Below are positions 19,314-27,475 of a DNA stretch of 64,000 nt, piece by piece. The first letter of the stretch is position 1, and every line of letters starts with the position of its first letter. Source of the stretch: DASSUW01 sp963844205. Its GTDB lineage: Bacteria > Actinomycetota > Thermoleophilia > Solirubrobacterales > Solirubrobacteraceae. A program made the position numbers and the translations under genes. Location of the stretch: positions 1,364,001-1,428,000 of the forward strand of contig CAWJNK010000014.1 in assembly GCA_963844205.1 (NCBI GenBank), given 5' to 3'. Below the pieces are notes generated by a model. The model made no database searches, was not told where the DNA came from, and was given only the letters and a program-made list of their open reading frames with translations.

Positions 19314-20299
19314 GCCGCCGCTGCTCCCTGCGCCTCCTCCGAGCGCGCCGCCCGCCCCTGCGCGATCACCTGCTTGAAGGAGCGGATGTTGAAGATGAAG
19401 ACGAGCGCGCCGAAGCCGACGCAGAACGTGAACGCCGCGATCGCGATCTGCTGCCCCACCGAGTAGGCCGCCACCGTCGCCCCGGTCGCGGTCCCCGCGA
19501 ACACCTTGACCAGCAGCGCCTGCTGCACGCCCGCCCCGCCTGGCGTGAACGGCACCAGCGCCGCGACCACGTTCACCCCGAGCACCAGCAACACGTTGCG
19601 CACCGACCCGCCGACGTTGAACGCCTCCAGCAGCAGGAAGAAGGCCGTGAAGCGGAACAGCCAGCCGCAGAACTGGACCGCGAACACCTCGCGGAAGTAG
19701 CGGCGGCGGTCGAACAGGATCGTCACGCCCTGGCGCACGCGCTCCCAGAACCGCCGCACGCGCGCCGACAGCAGCGCGAACGCGACCAGCACGGCGATGC
19801 CCAGCACCGTCATCAGGAACAGCGTGAAGCGCGGATGTCCCGCGAAGAACGCGAGGTCGAAGGCGGGCAGCTTCGAGAAGTCCGGCGGCTTCGGGAACAC
19901 GCCTTGGGTGAATGCGAACGCGAGGATCGGGATCGCCATGCAGAGGTCGAAGATCAGCTCCACCGCGAACGCGGACGCCACCGCCGGGTAGCTCGACTTC
20001 GGCACGCTCGTCTTCGTCAGGAACAGCCGCACCACGTCGCCCCCGCGGGCCGGCACGACGCTGTTGAACCCATAGCCGGCGATGTAGGCACCCCAGATGA
20101 AGCGGAACTGGATCCGCTCGTCTGGATATGCGGCGCGCAGGATGTTGAACGACGCGCGCGCCCGCAGCGAGAGGTAGATCAGGAACGCGCACAGGGCGGG
20201 GAACAGCGCGAGCCACTGGATCGCCGCCACGCTCCCGAAGAAGTCGCCGACCGCGTCGAAGAACGCCGAGAAGGAGTCGCCGAGCGAGCCGAGGAGCAC
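19310..20299 (-). CDS. Lysylphosphatidylglycerol-synthase-type transmembrane protein (YbhN/AglD family)
   Basis: A 329-residue integral membrane protein with about eight helices. The pattern FIWGAYIAGYGFNSVVPARGGDVVR and VNVVAALVPFTPGGAGVQQALL matches the flippase-like LPG_synthase_TM (UPF0104) family, in which the two GG motifs are conserved. Members move or modify lipid-linked substrates; there is no fused aminoacyl-transfer domain. I chose the GTG at 20299 because TACCCT (20306-20311, minus strand) precedes it by six bases. The GTG at 20305 directly abuts that hexamer and would give two more residues. Confidence 0.85.
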   Translation of the reverse strand: MLLGSLGDSFSAFFDAVGDFFGSVAAIQWLALFPALCAFLIYLSLRARASFNILRAAYPDERIQFRFIWGAYIAGYGFNSVVPARGGDVVRLFLTKTSVPKSSYPAVASAFAVELIFDLCMAIPILAFAFTQGVFPKPPDFSKLPAFDLAFFAGHPRFTLFLMTVLGIAVLVAFALLSARVRRFWERVRQGVTILFDRRRYFREVFAVQFCGWLFRFTAFFLLLEAFNVGGSVRNVLLVLGVNVVAALVPFTPGGAGVQQALLVKVFAGTATGATVAAYSVGQQIAIAAFTFCVGFGALVFIFNIRSFKQVIAQGRAARSEEAQGAAAA

Positions 20300-20305
20300 G
20301 ACCAC

Positions 20306-20311
20306 AGGGTA
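20306..20311 (-). promoter_or_regulatory. -10 element TACCCT that sets the start of the YbhN-like gene
   Basis: The hexamer directly abuts the GTG at 20305, leaving no room for a transcription start before it. Transcription six or seven bases downstream would begin at the GTG at 20299. Confidence 0.5.
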
Positions 20312-20327
20312 CGGTCGGCGGGGTAGG

Positions 20328-20717
20328 TCACCCCGCTGCCGCGAGGTCGCGGTGCACGGCCTCCACGTTCGTCCCGTCGGGGTCGAGCAGGTAAGCGGCG
20401 TAGTAGCCGGGCATGTAGTCGCGCAGGCCGGGCGCGCCGTTGTCCCGATATCCGGCGGCTACGCCCGCCTCGTGGAACGCGTCGACCGCCTGACGGCTCG
20501 CCCCGATGAACGCCACGTGCGCGCGCTCGGTCGGCGGGCCGTCGGCGCTGAGCGCGAAGTTGGGGAACGCGACGAGGGCCTCGGTGTCGATCAGCAGCGG
20601 GATCCCCAGCGGTTCGAGCACGGTCTCGTAGAACGCCTTCGACGCCGCGAGGTCCGCCACCCGCAGGTGGACGTGGTCGAAGATCGGGCGCGACCAGTCC
20701 CATTCGCTGATGTCCAT
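20328..20717 (-). CDS. Glyoxalase/VOC family protein
   Basis: A 129-residue single VOC protein. It opens with IFDHVHLRVADLAASKAFYE, giving a metal-ligand His, and ends with YYAAYLLDPDGTNVEAVHR, giving the second-site Glu. Enzymes of this fold act as glyoxalases, dioxygenases or resistance proteins; the substrate cannot be told. It lies just upstream of the YbhN-like gene on the same strand, but that gene has its own promoter. Confidence 0.85.
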   Translation of the reverse strand: MDISEWDWSRPIFDHVHLRVADLAASKAFYETVLEPLGIPLLIDTEALVAFPNFALSADGPPTERAHVAFIGASRQAVDAFHEAGVAAGYRDNGAPGLRDYMPGYYAAYLLDPDGTNVEAVHRDLAAAG

Positions 20718-20799
20718 TCAGGCAGCGTGCCACACGAGCGGCTCCGACCGGCCGCGCGTCGTGCGCCGGGGCGCCGCGATGAACTAGCGTGTCGGCACC

Positions 20800-21228
20800 G
20801 TGGCACGCAGGTTGTACGGCGTCATCGGGGACGGCGGGGTCCTTGGCAGGCTCCGGCACCCGACCATGCATCCGATGCAGCCGCTCGGCCACGGGCTCGG
20901 CCTCTGCCACGTCCGCATCCAGGTCGCGATGGACGAGCCGCCCGGGGCGCTGCCCGACCCGCTGCCGCGCCTTTCCGAGTCGGTGCTCGGCTACCTCGAG
21001 GCGGTCTCGTGCGAGACGCCGGTCATCTACGCCGTGATCGAGGGCGACGAGCAGGCGGCCTGCGGCTGGCGCGACGGCCGGCTGGAGCTCGGGCCACTGC
21101 ACGGCCAGGGCGCGCCGAGAACGCTGTTCCGGCGCGCCGAGCCGGGTGCCGTCGACGCGGCGCTGCGCTGGCTCGGCGCCCCGCGCGCCGAGGCGCTCCA
21201 CCTCGCCGATCAGCCCATGCCGCGCTGA
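20800..21228 (+). CDS. Hypothetical protein
   Basis: A 142-residue protein starting MARRLYGVIGDGGVLGRLRH, with a middle section LPRLSESVLGYLEAVSCETPVIYAVIEGDEQAACGW. No family is recognised. GTG start nine bases after TAGCGT (20785-20790). Its stop lies one base from the stop of the convergent DNA glycosylase gene. Probably a soluble cytoplasmic protein. Confidence 0.65.
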   Translation: MARRLYGVIGDGGVLGRLRHPTMHPMQPLGHGLGLCHVRIQVAMDEPPGALPDPLPRLSESVLGYLEAVSCETPVIYAVIEGDEQAACGWRDGRLELGPLHGQGAPRTLFRRAEPGAVDAALRWLGAPRAEALHLADQPMPR

Positions 21229-21229
21229 G

Positions 21230-22096
21230 CTACTTGAGCAGCCGCGAGAGCCGACGATCCTTGAGCACGCGGTCCTCGGTCTGGCAGTGCGGGCAGTACG
21301 TCATGACGTAGTCCTCGTAGAAGACCGCCTCGAGCACGGTCTCGCAGCGCGGGCACGGCTCGCCCTGGTGCGCGTGCACGCGCGTCGGCTTCGGGAACTT
21401 CTCCGGCAGCGGGAGGTCGACCTGCTCCTCGTAGACGTCGATCACGCGACCCAGCTCGCCCGCGATCGCCTCGCGCAGCGCCTCGGCCTCGGCCTCGGAC
21501 AGGTCGTCGCCGCGCTTGAACGGCGACAGCCGCGCCGCGTGCAGGATCTCGTCGACCCACGTCCGCCCGATGCCGGTGATCACCCGCTGGTCGCGCAGCA
21601 TCGAGTGCAGCGGCCGTGGCGCCGCGAGCCGCTCCGCGAGGTCCTCCGGCGGCTCCGGCCACGCCTCCGGGCCGAGCCCGTCGAGCGCATCGTCGGCCTC
21701 CACGGCGTCGGGTCGCAGCAGCTTCACCCAGGCGGCCTGCTTGGTCCCGAACTCGCGCACCCGCAGCTCGCGCTCGCCGGGCAAGCGAAACAGCACCCGC
21801 GAAGTGCGGTCCTTCATCGACGCCCGCTTGTCGAACATCTGGATCCGGCCGGCGCTCATCAGGTGCAGCAGCAGCGTGAGCTCGCCGTGAGCCCGCGTGT
21901 CGAGGTCCAGCAGCAGGAGCTTGCCGCGCCGGCGCGCGCCCCTGAACGTCGCGCCGTCGATCGCGCCGAACGGCGGGTCGAACGTCTTCAGCGCGTTGAG
22001 TCCCGGCGTCAGCGCGGACTCGATCGTCTCCCCCGGCAGCGCGGCGTCGAGCCGCCGGGCGACGATCTCCATCTCAGGCAGCTCAGGCAGCGGCAC
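21230..22096 (-). CDS. Fpg/Nei-type DNA glycosylase
   Basis: A 288-residue base-excision repair glycosylase/AP lyase. The C-terminal zinc finger has Cys248, 251, 268 and 271 (CPRC...CPHC), and the H2TH region shows GIGRTWVDEILHAARLSP. The family needs Pro at the mature N-terminus followed by Glu (PELPE). The GTG start given here yields MPLPELPE, which puts Pro-Leu first. Starting at the CTG codon at 22090 would yield the canonical M-PELPE. No ATG or TTG is available at that point. The gene overlaps the bcp stop by 14 bases (GTG) or 8 (CTG). Confidence 0.9.
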   Translation of the reverse strand: MPLPELPEMEIVARRLDAALPGETIESALTPGLNALKTFDPPFGAIDGATFRGARRRGKLLLLDLDTRAHGELTLLLHLMSAGRIQMFDKRASMKDRTSRVLFRLPGERELRVREFGTKQAAWVKLLRPDAVEADDALDGLGPEAWPEPPEDLAERLAAPRPLHSMLRDQRVITGIGRTWVDEILHAARLSPFKRGDDLSEAEAEALREAIAGELGRVIDVYEEQVDLPLPEKFPKPTRVHAHQGEPCPRCETVLEAVFYEDYVMTYCPHCQTEDRVLKDRRLSRLLK

Positions 22097-22556
22097 TCCT
22101 GGAGCCGACCAGCGCGAGCACCTCGTCGTCGTGCGTCTTCGGCGAGGCCTTCTCGATCACGTGCGTGACGAGACCTTCGCCGTCGATGATGAACGTCGAC
22201 CGCTGGGCGCCCCAGTATTTCCTGCCGTAGTTGGTCTTCTCGACCCAGACGCCGTACGCGTCGCAGACTGCGTGGTCCTCGTCCGCGAGCAGCGTGAAGT
22301 TGAGCGACTGCCCGCCGTGGAACTTCTTCACGCGGGCCACTGGGTCGGGCGAGACGCCGACCACCGCGGCTCCCGCGGCCTCGTACTCGGCCGCCCGATC
22401 GCGGACGCCGCACGCCTGCGTCGTGCAGCCCGGCGTGTCGGCCTTCGGATAGAAGTAGAGGACGAGGGTCCGGCCCGCGAAGTCGCTCAGCGAGACCTCC
22501 TTCCCGTCCTGGTCTGGGAGCGTGAACTCGGGCGCCTTCTCGCCGGCTTCGATCAT
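22083..22556 (-). CDS. bcp: Thioredoxin-dependent peroxiredoxin, Bcp/PrxQ type
   Basis: A 157-residue thiol peroxidase that reduces hydrogen peroxide and organic peroxides. The motif YPKADTPGCTTQACGVRD holds the peroxidatic Cys44 and resolving Cys49 five residues apart, typical of PrxQ. The WG and YGVWVEK segments are also typical. The ATG lies seven bases after TACTGT (22564-22569, minus strand), which overlaps the promoter of the divergent M20 gene. The repair glycosylase downstream overlaps its stop, so oxidative-damage defence genes are grouped. Confidence 0.95.
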   Translation of the reverse strand: MIEAGEKAPEFTLPDQDGKEVSLSDFAGRTLVLYFYPKADTPGCTTQACGVRDRAAEYEAAGAAVVGVSPDPVARVKKFHGGQSLNFTLLADEDHAVCDAYGVWVEKTNYGRKYWGAQRSTFIIDGEGLVTHVIEKASPKTHDDEVLALVGSRSAAA

Positions 22557-22563
22557 CCAAGAG

Positions 22564-22573
22564 ACAGTACCGT
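22564..22573. promoter_or_regulatory. Bidirectional promoter core, ACAGTACCGT
   Basis: TACTGT on the minus strand (22564-22569) serves bcp and TACCGT on the plus strand (22568-22573) serves the M20 gene. Each is seven bases from its ATG and the hexamers share TA. Only 24 bases separate the two start codons. Confidence 0.7.
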
Positions 22574-22580
22574 CACGACC

Positions 22581-23705
22581 ATGGAGCCCTGGGTGCAGGC
22601 GGCCGCGGCGGAGATCGGCAGGCGCGCGGTGCGGGAGCTCGAGGCGCTGGTCGGCGTCTCGTCGCCGTCGGGGGATATCCACGGGGCCGAGGAGTGCGCC
22701 GCGGTGTGCGCGGCGCTGCTGCCCGACGAGGCCGAGATCGAGCGCATCCCGTGCTCCTCCCCCGACCACGCGCCCGACCTGCTCGCGCACCTGAGGGGGA
22801 CCGGGACGCGCCGCGTGCTCCTGCTGGGCCATCTCGACACCGTCATCGCCCACCAGGACCACAAGCCGCTCACACGCGCCGGCGACAAGCTCGTCGGCTC
22901 CGGCGCGGTCGACATGAAGGGCGGCGACGTGCTCGCCATCGGCGTCATGCGCGCGCTGGCCAAGCGGCCCGAGGCGTACGCCGAGGCGGCGCTGCTGCTG
23001 GTCTGCGACGAGGAGTGGCGCACGGGCTCGCTCGCTCACGTGGGCCGCTTCACCGGCTGGGACGCATGCCTGTGCTTCGAGGGCGGCGAGCAGACCTCGA
23101 ACGGCGACGACGGCGTCGTGGTGCGCCGCAAGGCGGCCGGGACCATCCTCGTCACGGCCCACGGCCGCGCCGCCCACTCGGGCTCGGCACCCGATCGCGG
23201 CCGCAACGCCCTGCTGGCGCTCGCCACCGCCGCGCAGACCGTCGCCGCGTGCCATGACCCGCACGGCCCGCATCACCTGACAGCGGTGCCGACGGTCCTG
23301 CGCTCGGGCGACGCGTTCAACGTCGTTCCCGGCTCGGGCGAGCTGTTCTGCGACTGCCGCGCCGACGACCTGTTCGCGATCGAGGCCGTGCTCGACGCGA
23401 TCCCGGAGGAGGTGCGCGGCGTCACGCTCCACGCGGAGCTGATCCGGCGCTGGCCGGGGATGCACTCCGAGCAGGCCGTCGCGCCCGTGCTGGCCGGCGC
23501 CGCGACGGCGCTCGGGCGGCCGGTCCGCGGAGCGTCGCGCGGCGGCGCGAGCGACGCGAGCCACTTCGCCGCGGCGATCCCGGTCACGATCGACGGCCTC
23601 GGCCCCCGCGGCGGCAAGGCGCACAACCCGGGCGAGTTCGTCTACGAGGCGTCGCTGGTCCCGCGCGCCGAGCTGGCGCTCGCCGTGGTGTCCGCGGTCC
23701 TCTGA
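22581..23705 (+). CDS. M20 family metallopeptidase (CPG2/ArgE-like)
   Basis: A 374-residue di-zinc amidohydrolase. Visible metal-site motifs are LLGHLDTV (His, Asp), GAVDMKGGD (bridging Asp), CDEEW (catalytic Glu and ligand Glu) and GPRGGKAHNPGEFV near the C-terminus (ligand His). The dimerisation domain lies at ~170-290 (ARAAHSG motif AHGRAAHSGSAPDRGRNA). Closest in style to glutamate carboxypeptidase. The ATG lies seven bases after TACCGT. It abuts the MFS gene with a one-base TGATG overlap, so the two are likely cotranscribed. Confidence 0.9.
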   Translation: MEPWVQAAAAEIGRRAVRELEALVGVSSPSGDIHGAEECAAVCAALLPDEAEIERIPCSSPDHAPDLLAHLRGTGTRRVLLLGHLDTVIAHQDHKPLTRAGDKLVGSGAVDMKGGDVLAIGVMRALAKRPEAYAEAALLLVCDEEWRTGSLAHVGRFTGWDACLCFEGGEQTSNGDDGVVVRRKAAGTILVTAHGRAAHSGSAPDRGRNALLALATAAQTVAACHDPHGPHHLTAVPTVLRSGDAFNVVPGSGELFCDCRADDLFAIEAVLDAIPEEVRGVTLHAELIRRWPGMHSEQAVAPVLAGAATALGRPVRGASRGGASDASHFAAAIPVTIDGLGPRGGKAHNPGEFVYEASLVPRAELALAVVSAVL

Positions 23706-24919
23706 TGCGCGAGCGGCTGGACGCGCTCGAGGAGCGCCCGTTCCGGCTGCTGTTCCTCGGCCAGGCGGTGTCGCTGCTGGGCGACGGCATGGTCGGCGTG
23801 GCGCTGGCGTTCGCGGTGCTCGAGGAGACCGGTTCGGCGAGCGACCTCGGCATCGTGCTGGCGGCGCGCACGATTCCGCTCGTCGCGTTCCTGCTCGTCG
23901 GCGGCGTGTGGGCGGACCGGCTGCCGCGCCGGGCGCTGATGGTGACGACCGACCTCATCCGGCTCGCCGCCCACGGCGCGATGGCGGCGCTGCTGATCGC
24001 CGGCGACCCGGGCGTCTGGCCGATCGCCGCGCTGGCCGCGATCGCCGGCGCCGCGAGCGCGTTCTTCAACCCCGCGATCTCCGGGATCATTCCCGCGGTC
24101 GTCAGCGCCGAGCGGCTGCAGCAGGCGAACGCGCTGCGCGGCCTGACCGAGGCGGTCGGGCGGATCGCCGGCCCGGCACTCGCCGGCGTGCTGGTGGTGG
24201 GCGTCGGCCCGGGCTGGGCGCTCGCGGTCGACGCCGCCACGTTCGGCGTCAGCGCCCTGTTCCTGGCGCTGATCCCGATGCCCGCCCACGTGCCGGTCGA
24301 GGCGCGGCGGTTCATCGCCGACCTGCGGGAGGGCTGGGACGACTTCCGCTCGCGCACGTGGCTGTGGACGACGGTCGCCTCGGCGACGTTCGGCAACCTG
24401 CTGTTCGCGGCGTACTTCGTGCTCGGCCCGCTGGTGGCCGACCGCGAGCTGGGCGGCGCCGGTGCGTGGGCGCTGATCACGTCGGCGTTCGGCGTCGGCC
24501 TGCTGGTGGGCGGCGTCGTGCTGCTGCACCTGGAGCCGCAGCGGCCGGTGCTGGTGGCGACGCTCGCGGTCTCGCTCTACACCCTCCCGCTCGCGTTCCT
24601 CGCGATCCCGGCGCCGGCCCCGGTGACCGCGGTCTCGGCGCTGGTCTCCGGCGCCGGGCTGGCGGTCGCCAACAACCTGTGGGAGACGACCCAGCAGCGC
24701 CACGTGCCACCCGAGCTGCTCTCGCGCGTAAGCTCGTACGACTGGTTCGGCTCGCTGGCGGCGGTGCCGGTCGGCATGCTGCTGTGGGGCCCGATCGCGG
24801 ACGGGATCGGCGTCAGCACCGCGCTCTGGATCGCGTTCGCGCTCCAGCTCGCGAGCATCCTCGTGCTGCTCGCCGTGCGCGAGGTGCGCGAGCTGCCGGC
24901 GTATCCGGTCCCGCGCTAG
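23705..24919 (+). CDS. MFS transporter, EntS-like exporter family
   Basis: A 404-residue protein with about 12 membrane helices. The start RPFRLLFLGQAVSLLGDGM and the A-motif-like GGVWADRLPRR are typical of the MFS_3 group, which includes exporters of siderophores and drugs. It begins in the stop codon of the M20 peptidase, suggesting that the two handle the same peptide-like molecule, though this is inference. Its stop overlaps the sixA stop in CTAG (24916-24919). Confidence 0.88.
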   Translation: MRERLDALEERPFRLLFLGQAVSLLGDGMVGVALAFAVLEETGSASDLGIVLAARTIPLVAFLLVGGVWADRLPRRALMVTTDLIRLAAHGAMAALLIAGDPGVWPIAALAAIAGAASAFFNPAISGIIPAVVSAERLQQANALRGLTEAVGRIAGPALAGVLVVGVGPGWALAVDAATFGVSALFLALIPMPAHVPVEARRFIADLREGWDDFRSRTWLWTTVASATFGNLLFAAYFVLGPLVADRELGGAGAWALITSAFGVGLLVGGVVLLHLEPQRPVLVATLAVSLYTLPLAFLAIPAPAPVTAVSALVSGAGLAVANNLWETTQQRHVPPELLSRVSSYDWFGSLAAVPVGMLLWGPIADGIGVSTALWIAFALQLASILVLLAVREVRELPAYPVPR

Positions 24920-25389
24920 GCGCGGGCGAGCGACTCGAGCTCGCGCGGGCGCAGGAGCACGAGCAGCTCCCCGTTCGCGCGCTCCGCGCGGACGGCGGCG
25001 ACGCCGCCCTTCTTGAAGTCGATCCGCCCGCCGGTGAGATCGTGGACGACCTGCGAGAACGACGGCTCGTGCCCGACCACGAGCACGCGCCCGTCCGCGC
25101 CGTGGCGCAGCAGCAGCTCGAGGGCGTCCTCGCGGTCGAAGCCGTCGGCCAGCGACTCCTCCTCCGCCGGCTCGATGTTGAGCGCCTTGCAGGCGAGCTG
25201 CGCGGTCTGGACCGCGCGGACCTTGGGGCTCGTGTAGCAGGCCTCGAACTCGACGCCGAGCCGCGCGAGCCCATCCCCCGCGGCGATCGCCTGGCGCTCG
25301 CCGCGCGGCGTCAGTTCGCGGTCGTCGTCGGGCTTGGAGTCGTGGGGAACGGCCTCTCCGTGACGAAGAAGCCAGAGCTGCGGCGCCAT
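24916..25389 (-). CDS. sixA: SixA-type phosphohistidine phosphatase
   Basis: A 157-residue histidine phosphatase. RHG at residues 9-11 carries the phosphorylated His, TSPKVRAVQTA holds the second Arg, and VVGHEPS the second catalytic His. SixA proteins remove phosphate from His on phosphotransfer proteins. The ATG is fixed by the RHG position and lies nine bases after TATCGT (25399-25404, minus strand). The first 79 bases overlap the 3' end of the upstream PRC-barrel gene in a different frame. Confidence 0.9.
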   Translation of the reverse strand: MAPQLWLLRHGEAVPHDSKPDDDRELTPRGERQAIAAGDGLARLGVEFEACYTSPKVRAVQTAQLACKALNIEPAEEESLADGFDREDALELLLRHGADGRVLVVGHEPSFSQVVHDLTGGRIDFKKGGVAAVRAERANGELLVLLRPRELESLARA

Positions 25390-25721
25390 GGCGGCGTCAC
25401 GATACCGGCCCGGCCGTGCTCCTCGAAGCGCCAGTAGGACAGCGCGCGGTACGGCTCCTCAGCACGGTACTTGCCGCCCTCCACCTTGGGCGAGTCCTCG
25501 ATCTGGGTGCGCGTGTACGGAGCCCGCAGCAGGCCGCTCCAGGCGACGACCTCCTCGACCGGCAGCATGCGGCGCTCGCCGAATCGCAGGAGCCGGACCA
25601 CGACCAGCTCCACCTCCCAGCCGCCGTCATCGGGCCACGTGTCGATCACACGCCCGATCTCCTCCCCCTCGCAGTCCAGAACCCGGAACCCGAGCAGGTT
25701 CTTCCGAGACACTCGTCGCAT
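25311..25721 (-). CDS. PRC-barrel domain protein
   Basis: A 136-residue protein. Residues ~3-75 resemble a PRC-barrel (RKNLLGFRVLDCEGEEIGRVID, then a strand-rich segment VELVVVRL...RRMLPVEEVV). PRC-barrels bind RNA-processing or photosynthetic proteins, or act in stress responses. The C-terminal ~27 residues lie inside the sixA reading frame and look unconserved. An in-frame ATG three codons upstream (25730) is possible. Because sixA cannot start later, the 79-base same-strand overlap seems real. Confidence 0.7.
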   Translation of the reverse strand: MRRVSRKNLLGFRVLDCEGEEIGRVIDTWPDDGGWEVELVVVRLLRFGERRMLPVEEVVAWSGLLRAPYTRTQIEDSPKVEGGKYRAEEPYRALSYWRFEEHGRAGIVTPPWRRSSGFFVTERPFPTTPSPTTTAN

Positions 25722-25798
25722 ACGGCACATATCGCCCATCGGCGGCCGGCCCACAACCGGGTCTGGACCCTAATTCGCGCCGCGCCGTTCTCCGATTC

Positions 25799-25987
25799 AA
25801 CGTCAACTGCGCTGGGTGGGGGAACGGGGAGCGAACGGCGCCGAGTGATCACTTTTCGCCCTTGGAGGCGGATAACTCAGCGCTCGGCGGTCGAGTGCTC
25901 GGTTAATGGGCCTGAGGCGTATTAACCCAGCGCTCGAGCCCGCGGCGACCGAAATCCGCCACCTCCCCACCCAGCGCAGTTGACGTT
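25799..25987. repeat. Palindromic repeat element, family A, copy 2 (complete)
   Basis: A 189-bp non-coding element with a perfect 23-bp terminal inverted repeat: it opens with AACGTCAACTGCGCTGGGTG (25799) and closes with its complement (25965-25987). Inside are four copies of a unit like CGAGYGCT..GTTAAT in two inverted pairs: 25842-25860 with 25870-25886, and 25892-25907 with 25921-25936. It shares its end and unit with the element at 774-890. It has no open frame for a transposase and is MITE- or BIME-like. It fills most of the gap between the glycosidase and PRC-barrel genes (25722-26017). Confidence 0.8.
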
Positions 25988-26017
25988 CGATCGCGTCGCC
26001 GCGCCCTACCGAGTGAT

Positions 26018-27415
26018 TCAGGTGCCGAGCTTGTACGCCTTGATCGGCGGCCCGGTGTAGGCCTTGCCGGCCGCCGAGGTCCACCGGACGCGGAACGCCT
26101 GACCCTCGCGATGCGGGGCGCGGAGCCCGTAGACGCCGCGCGTCGTGGTGTTGAGGCGCTTGAGACGCGTCCACCGGCGCTTGCCCTTGCGGCGCACCTC
26201 GATCGTGACCTCGGTGACGCCCACCTGCGGGCGGATCAGGCCCCACAGCACGTCGGTCGGCCCGTAGCGCTCCACCGCCATCGGGTTCGGGAACGCCCGG
26301 TAGGCGGGCTTGCGCTTCCCGTTGCTGCGCCGCAGCCCGCTCTCGAACCCGCGGAACCGATAGCCCTCCTCGCGCGGCTGGTCGTCGCGCATCAGGTACT
26401 GGGAGAACAGCGCCACGCGCGGGTTCACGTACGCCATGTGCTCGGCGATCGCGTAGTAGGCGGGCTGGCGCTCGAAGGAGACGCCGGAGATGCGGTCGGG
26501 CTCGGACTGGATGCCGAACTCGGTGAGGTAGATCTTCAAGCCTCGCGGCAGCCCGCCCCCGCGGCCGGCGCGGTCGAGCGCGGTTACGAGGCGGCTCAGG
26601 ACGCCGATCGTCACGTCGTCCTTGGAATCCGGCACGAACCGCGGGCCGATGCGCGTGGTGTAGGCGTGGTGGGCGTAGCCGTCGGCCGGGAGCCGCGAGC
26701 ACTTGCGCGTCTTCTTGTAGGAGCCGTTCAGGCACGCCATGCCGCGCAGGAACCGCAGCGGGTGGACGATGTTCTCGTTCCCGCGCGGCGACGTCTCCGC
26801 GATGAGGATCTTGTCGCGCCGGTTCGAGGCCACGCTGCGGATCGCCCTGTAGGCGGCGCGGTAGAGGCTCCGGTAGAGCTGCGGCGAGGCGGGGCGGCCC
26901 TTGCGGTACTGGGGAAGCAGGAACTGCGGCTGGTTCGGCTCGTTCCAGACCGACCACATCGAGACCTGGTCGCCGTAGCGGCGAGCCAGCGCCTTCACGA
27001 ACTGCCCGAAGTGCTTGGGGCTGGGCCGGGTCAGGTTGTCCTTCTTGGCCGCCGTCGCCCACTTCGGTCCCGGGCCGGTGGGCGTGAGCATGACGTTGAT
27101 GCCGCGCGCCGCGGACTCGGCCACGATGCTGTCCAGCCGCTCCCACGTGCCCGCCGGGTAGGCGTCGGGGTTCGCGGCGTTGAAGCTCGGCTTGGTCTTG
27201 CGCTTCGGCCGCGGGGCGTACGACTGCCAGAAGACCGTCTGGCGGATCTGCGTCACGCCGAACGCGCGGACCTCGTCGAGCGTCGGGCCGCGCCGGGCGT
27301 CGTCGAGCAGCTCCTCGGGCGCCTCGAAGCTCATGACCTGCCGCGGCGACGCCTGCGCAGGCGCGGCGAGCAGGATGAGGAGGGCGATGGTGATGAGCGC
27401 GATCCGCATGGGCAT
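26018..27415 (-). CDS. Secreted clan GH-A glycoside hydrolase
   Basis: A 465-residue exported protein. The signal peptide reads MRIALITIALLILLAAPAQA with cleavage before SPRQ. The TIM-barrel carries the acid/base in WNEPN (Glu159) and the nucleophile in LTEFG (Glu299), the pair used by clan GH-A families such as 5 and 39. The last ~80 residues look like an immunoglobulin-like or fibronectin-like domain. Either ATG of ATGCCCATGCGG could be used; the second has better spacing from GGGGGAA. A -10 TACCCT at 27458-27463 is shared with the divergent gene. Substrate unknown. Confidence 0.82.
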   Translation of the reverse strand: MPMRIALITIALLILLAAPAQASPRQVMSFEAPEELLDDARRGPTLDEVRAFGVTQIRQTVFWQSYAPRPKRKTKPSFNAANPDAYPAGTWERLDSIVAESAARGINVMLTPTGPGPKWATAAKKDNLTRPSPKHFGQFVKALARRYGDQVSMWSVWNEPNQPQFLLPQYRKGRPASPQLYRSLYRAAYRAIRSVASNRRDKILIAETSPRGNENIVHPLRFLRGMACLNGSYKKTRKCSRLPADGYAHHAYTTRIGPRFVPDSKDDVTIGVLSRLVTALDRAGRGGGLPRGLKIYLTEFGIQSEPDRISGVSFERQPAYYAIAEHMAYVNPRVALFSQYLMRDDQPREEGYRFRGFESGLRRSNGKRKPAYRAFPNPMAVERYGPTDVLWGLIRPQVGVTEVTIEVRRKGKRRWTRLKRLNTTTRGVYGLRAPHREGQAFRVRWTSAAGKAYTGPPIKAYKLGT

Positions 27416-27457
27416 GTTCCCCCGAGAACCGTCGTCGGCCCTCCGGGTTGCGGTACC

Positions 27458-27467
27458 AGGGTACGGT
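27458..27467. promoter_or_regulatory. Bidirectional promoter core, AGGGTACGGT
   Basis: TACCCT on the minus strand (27458-27463) serves the glycosidase with a ~36-base leader and a Shine-Dalgarno. TACGGT on the plus strand (27462-27467) lies eight bases before the ATG at 27476. The hexamers share TA. Confidence 0.6.
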
Positions 27468-27475
27468 CCTCCGCG

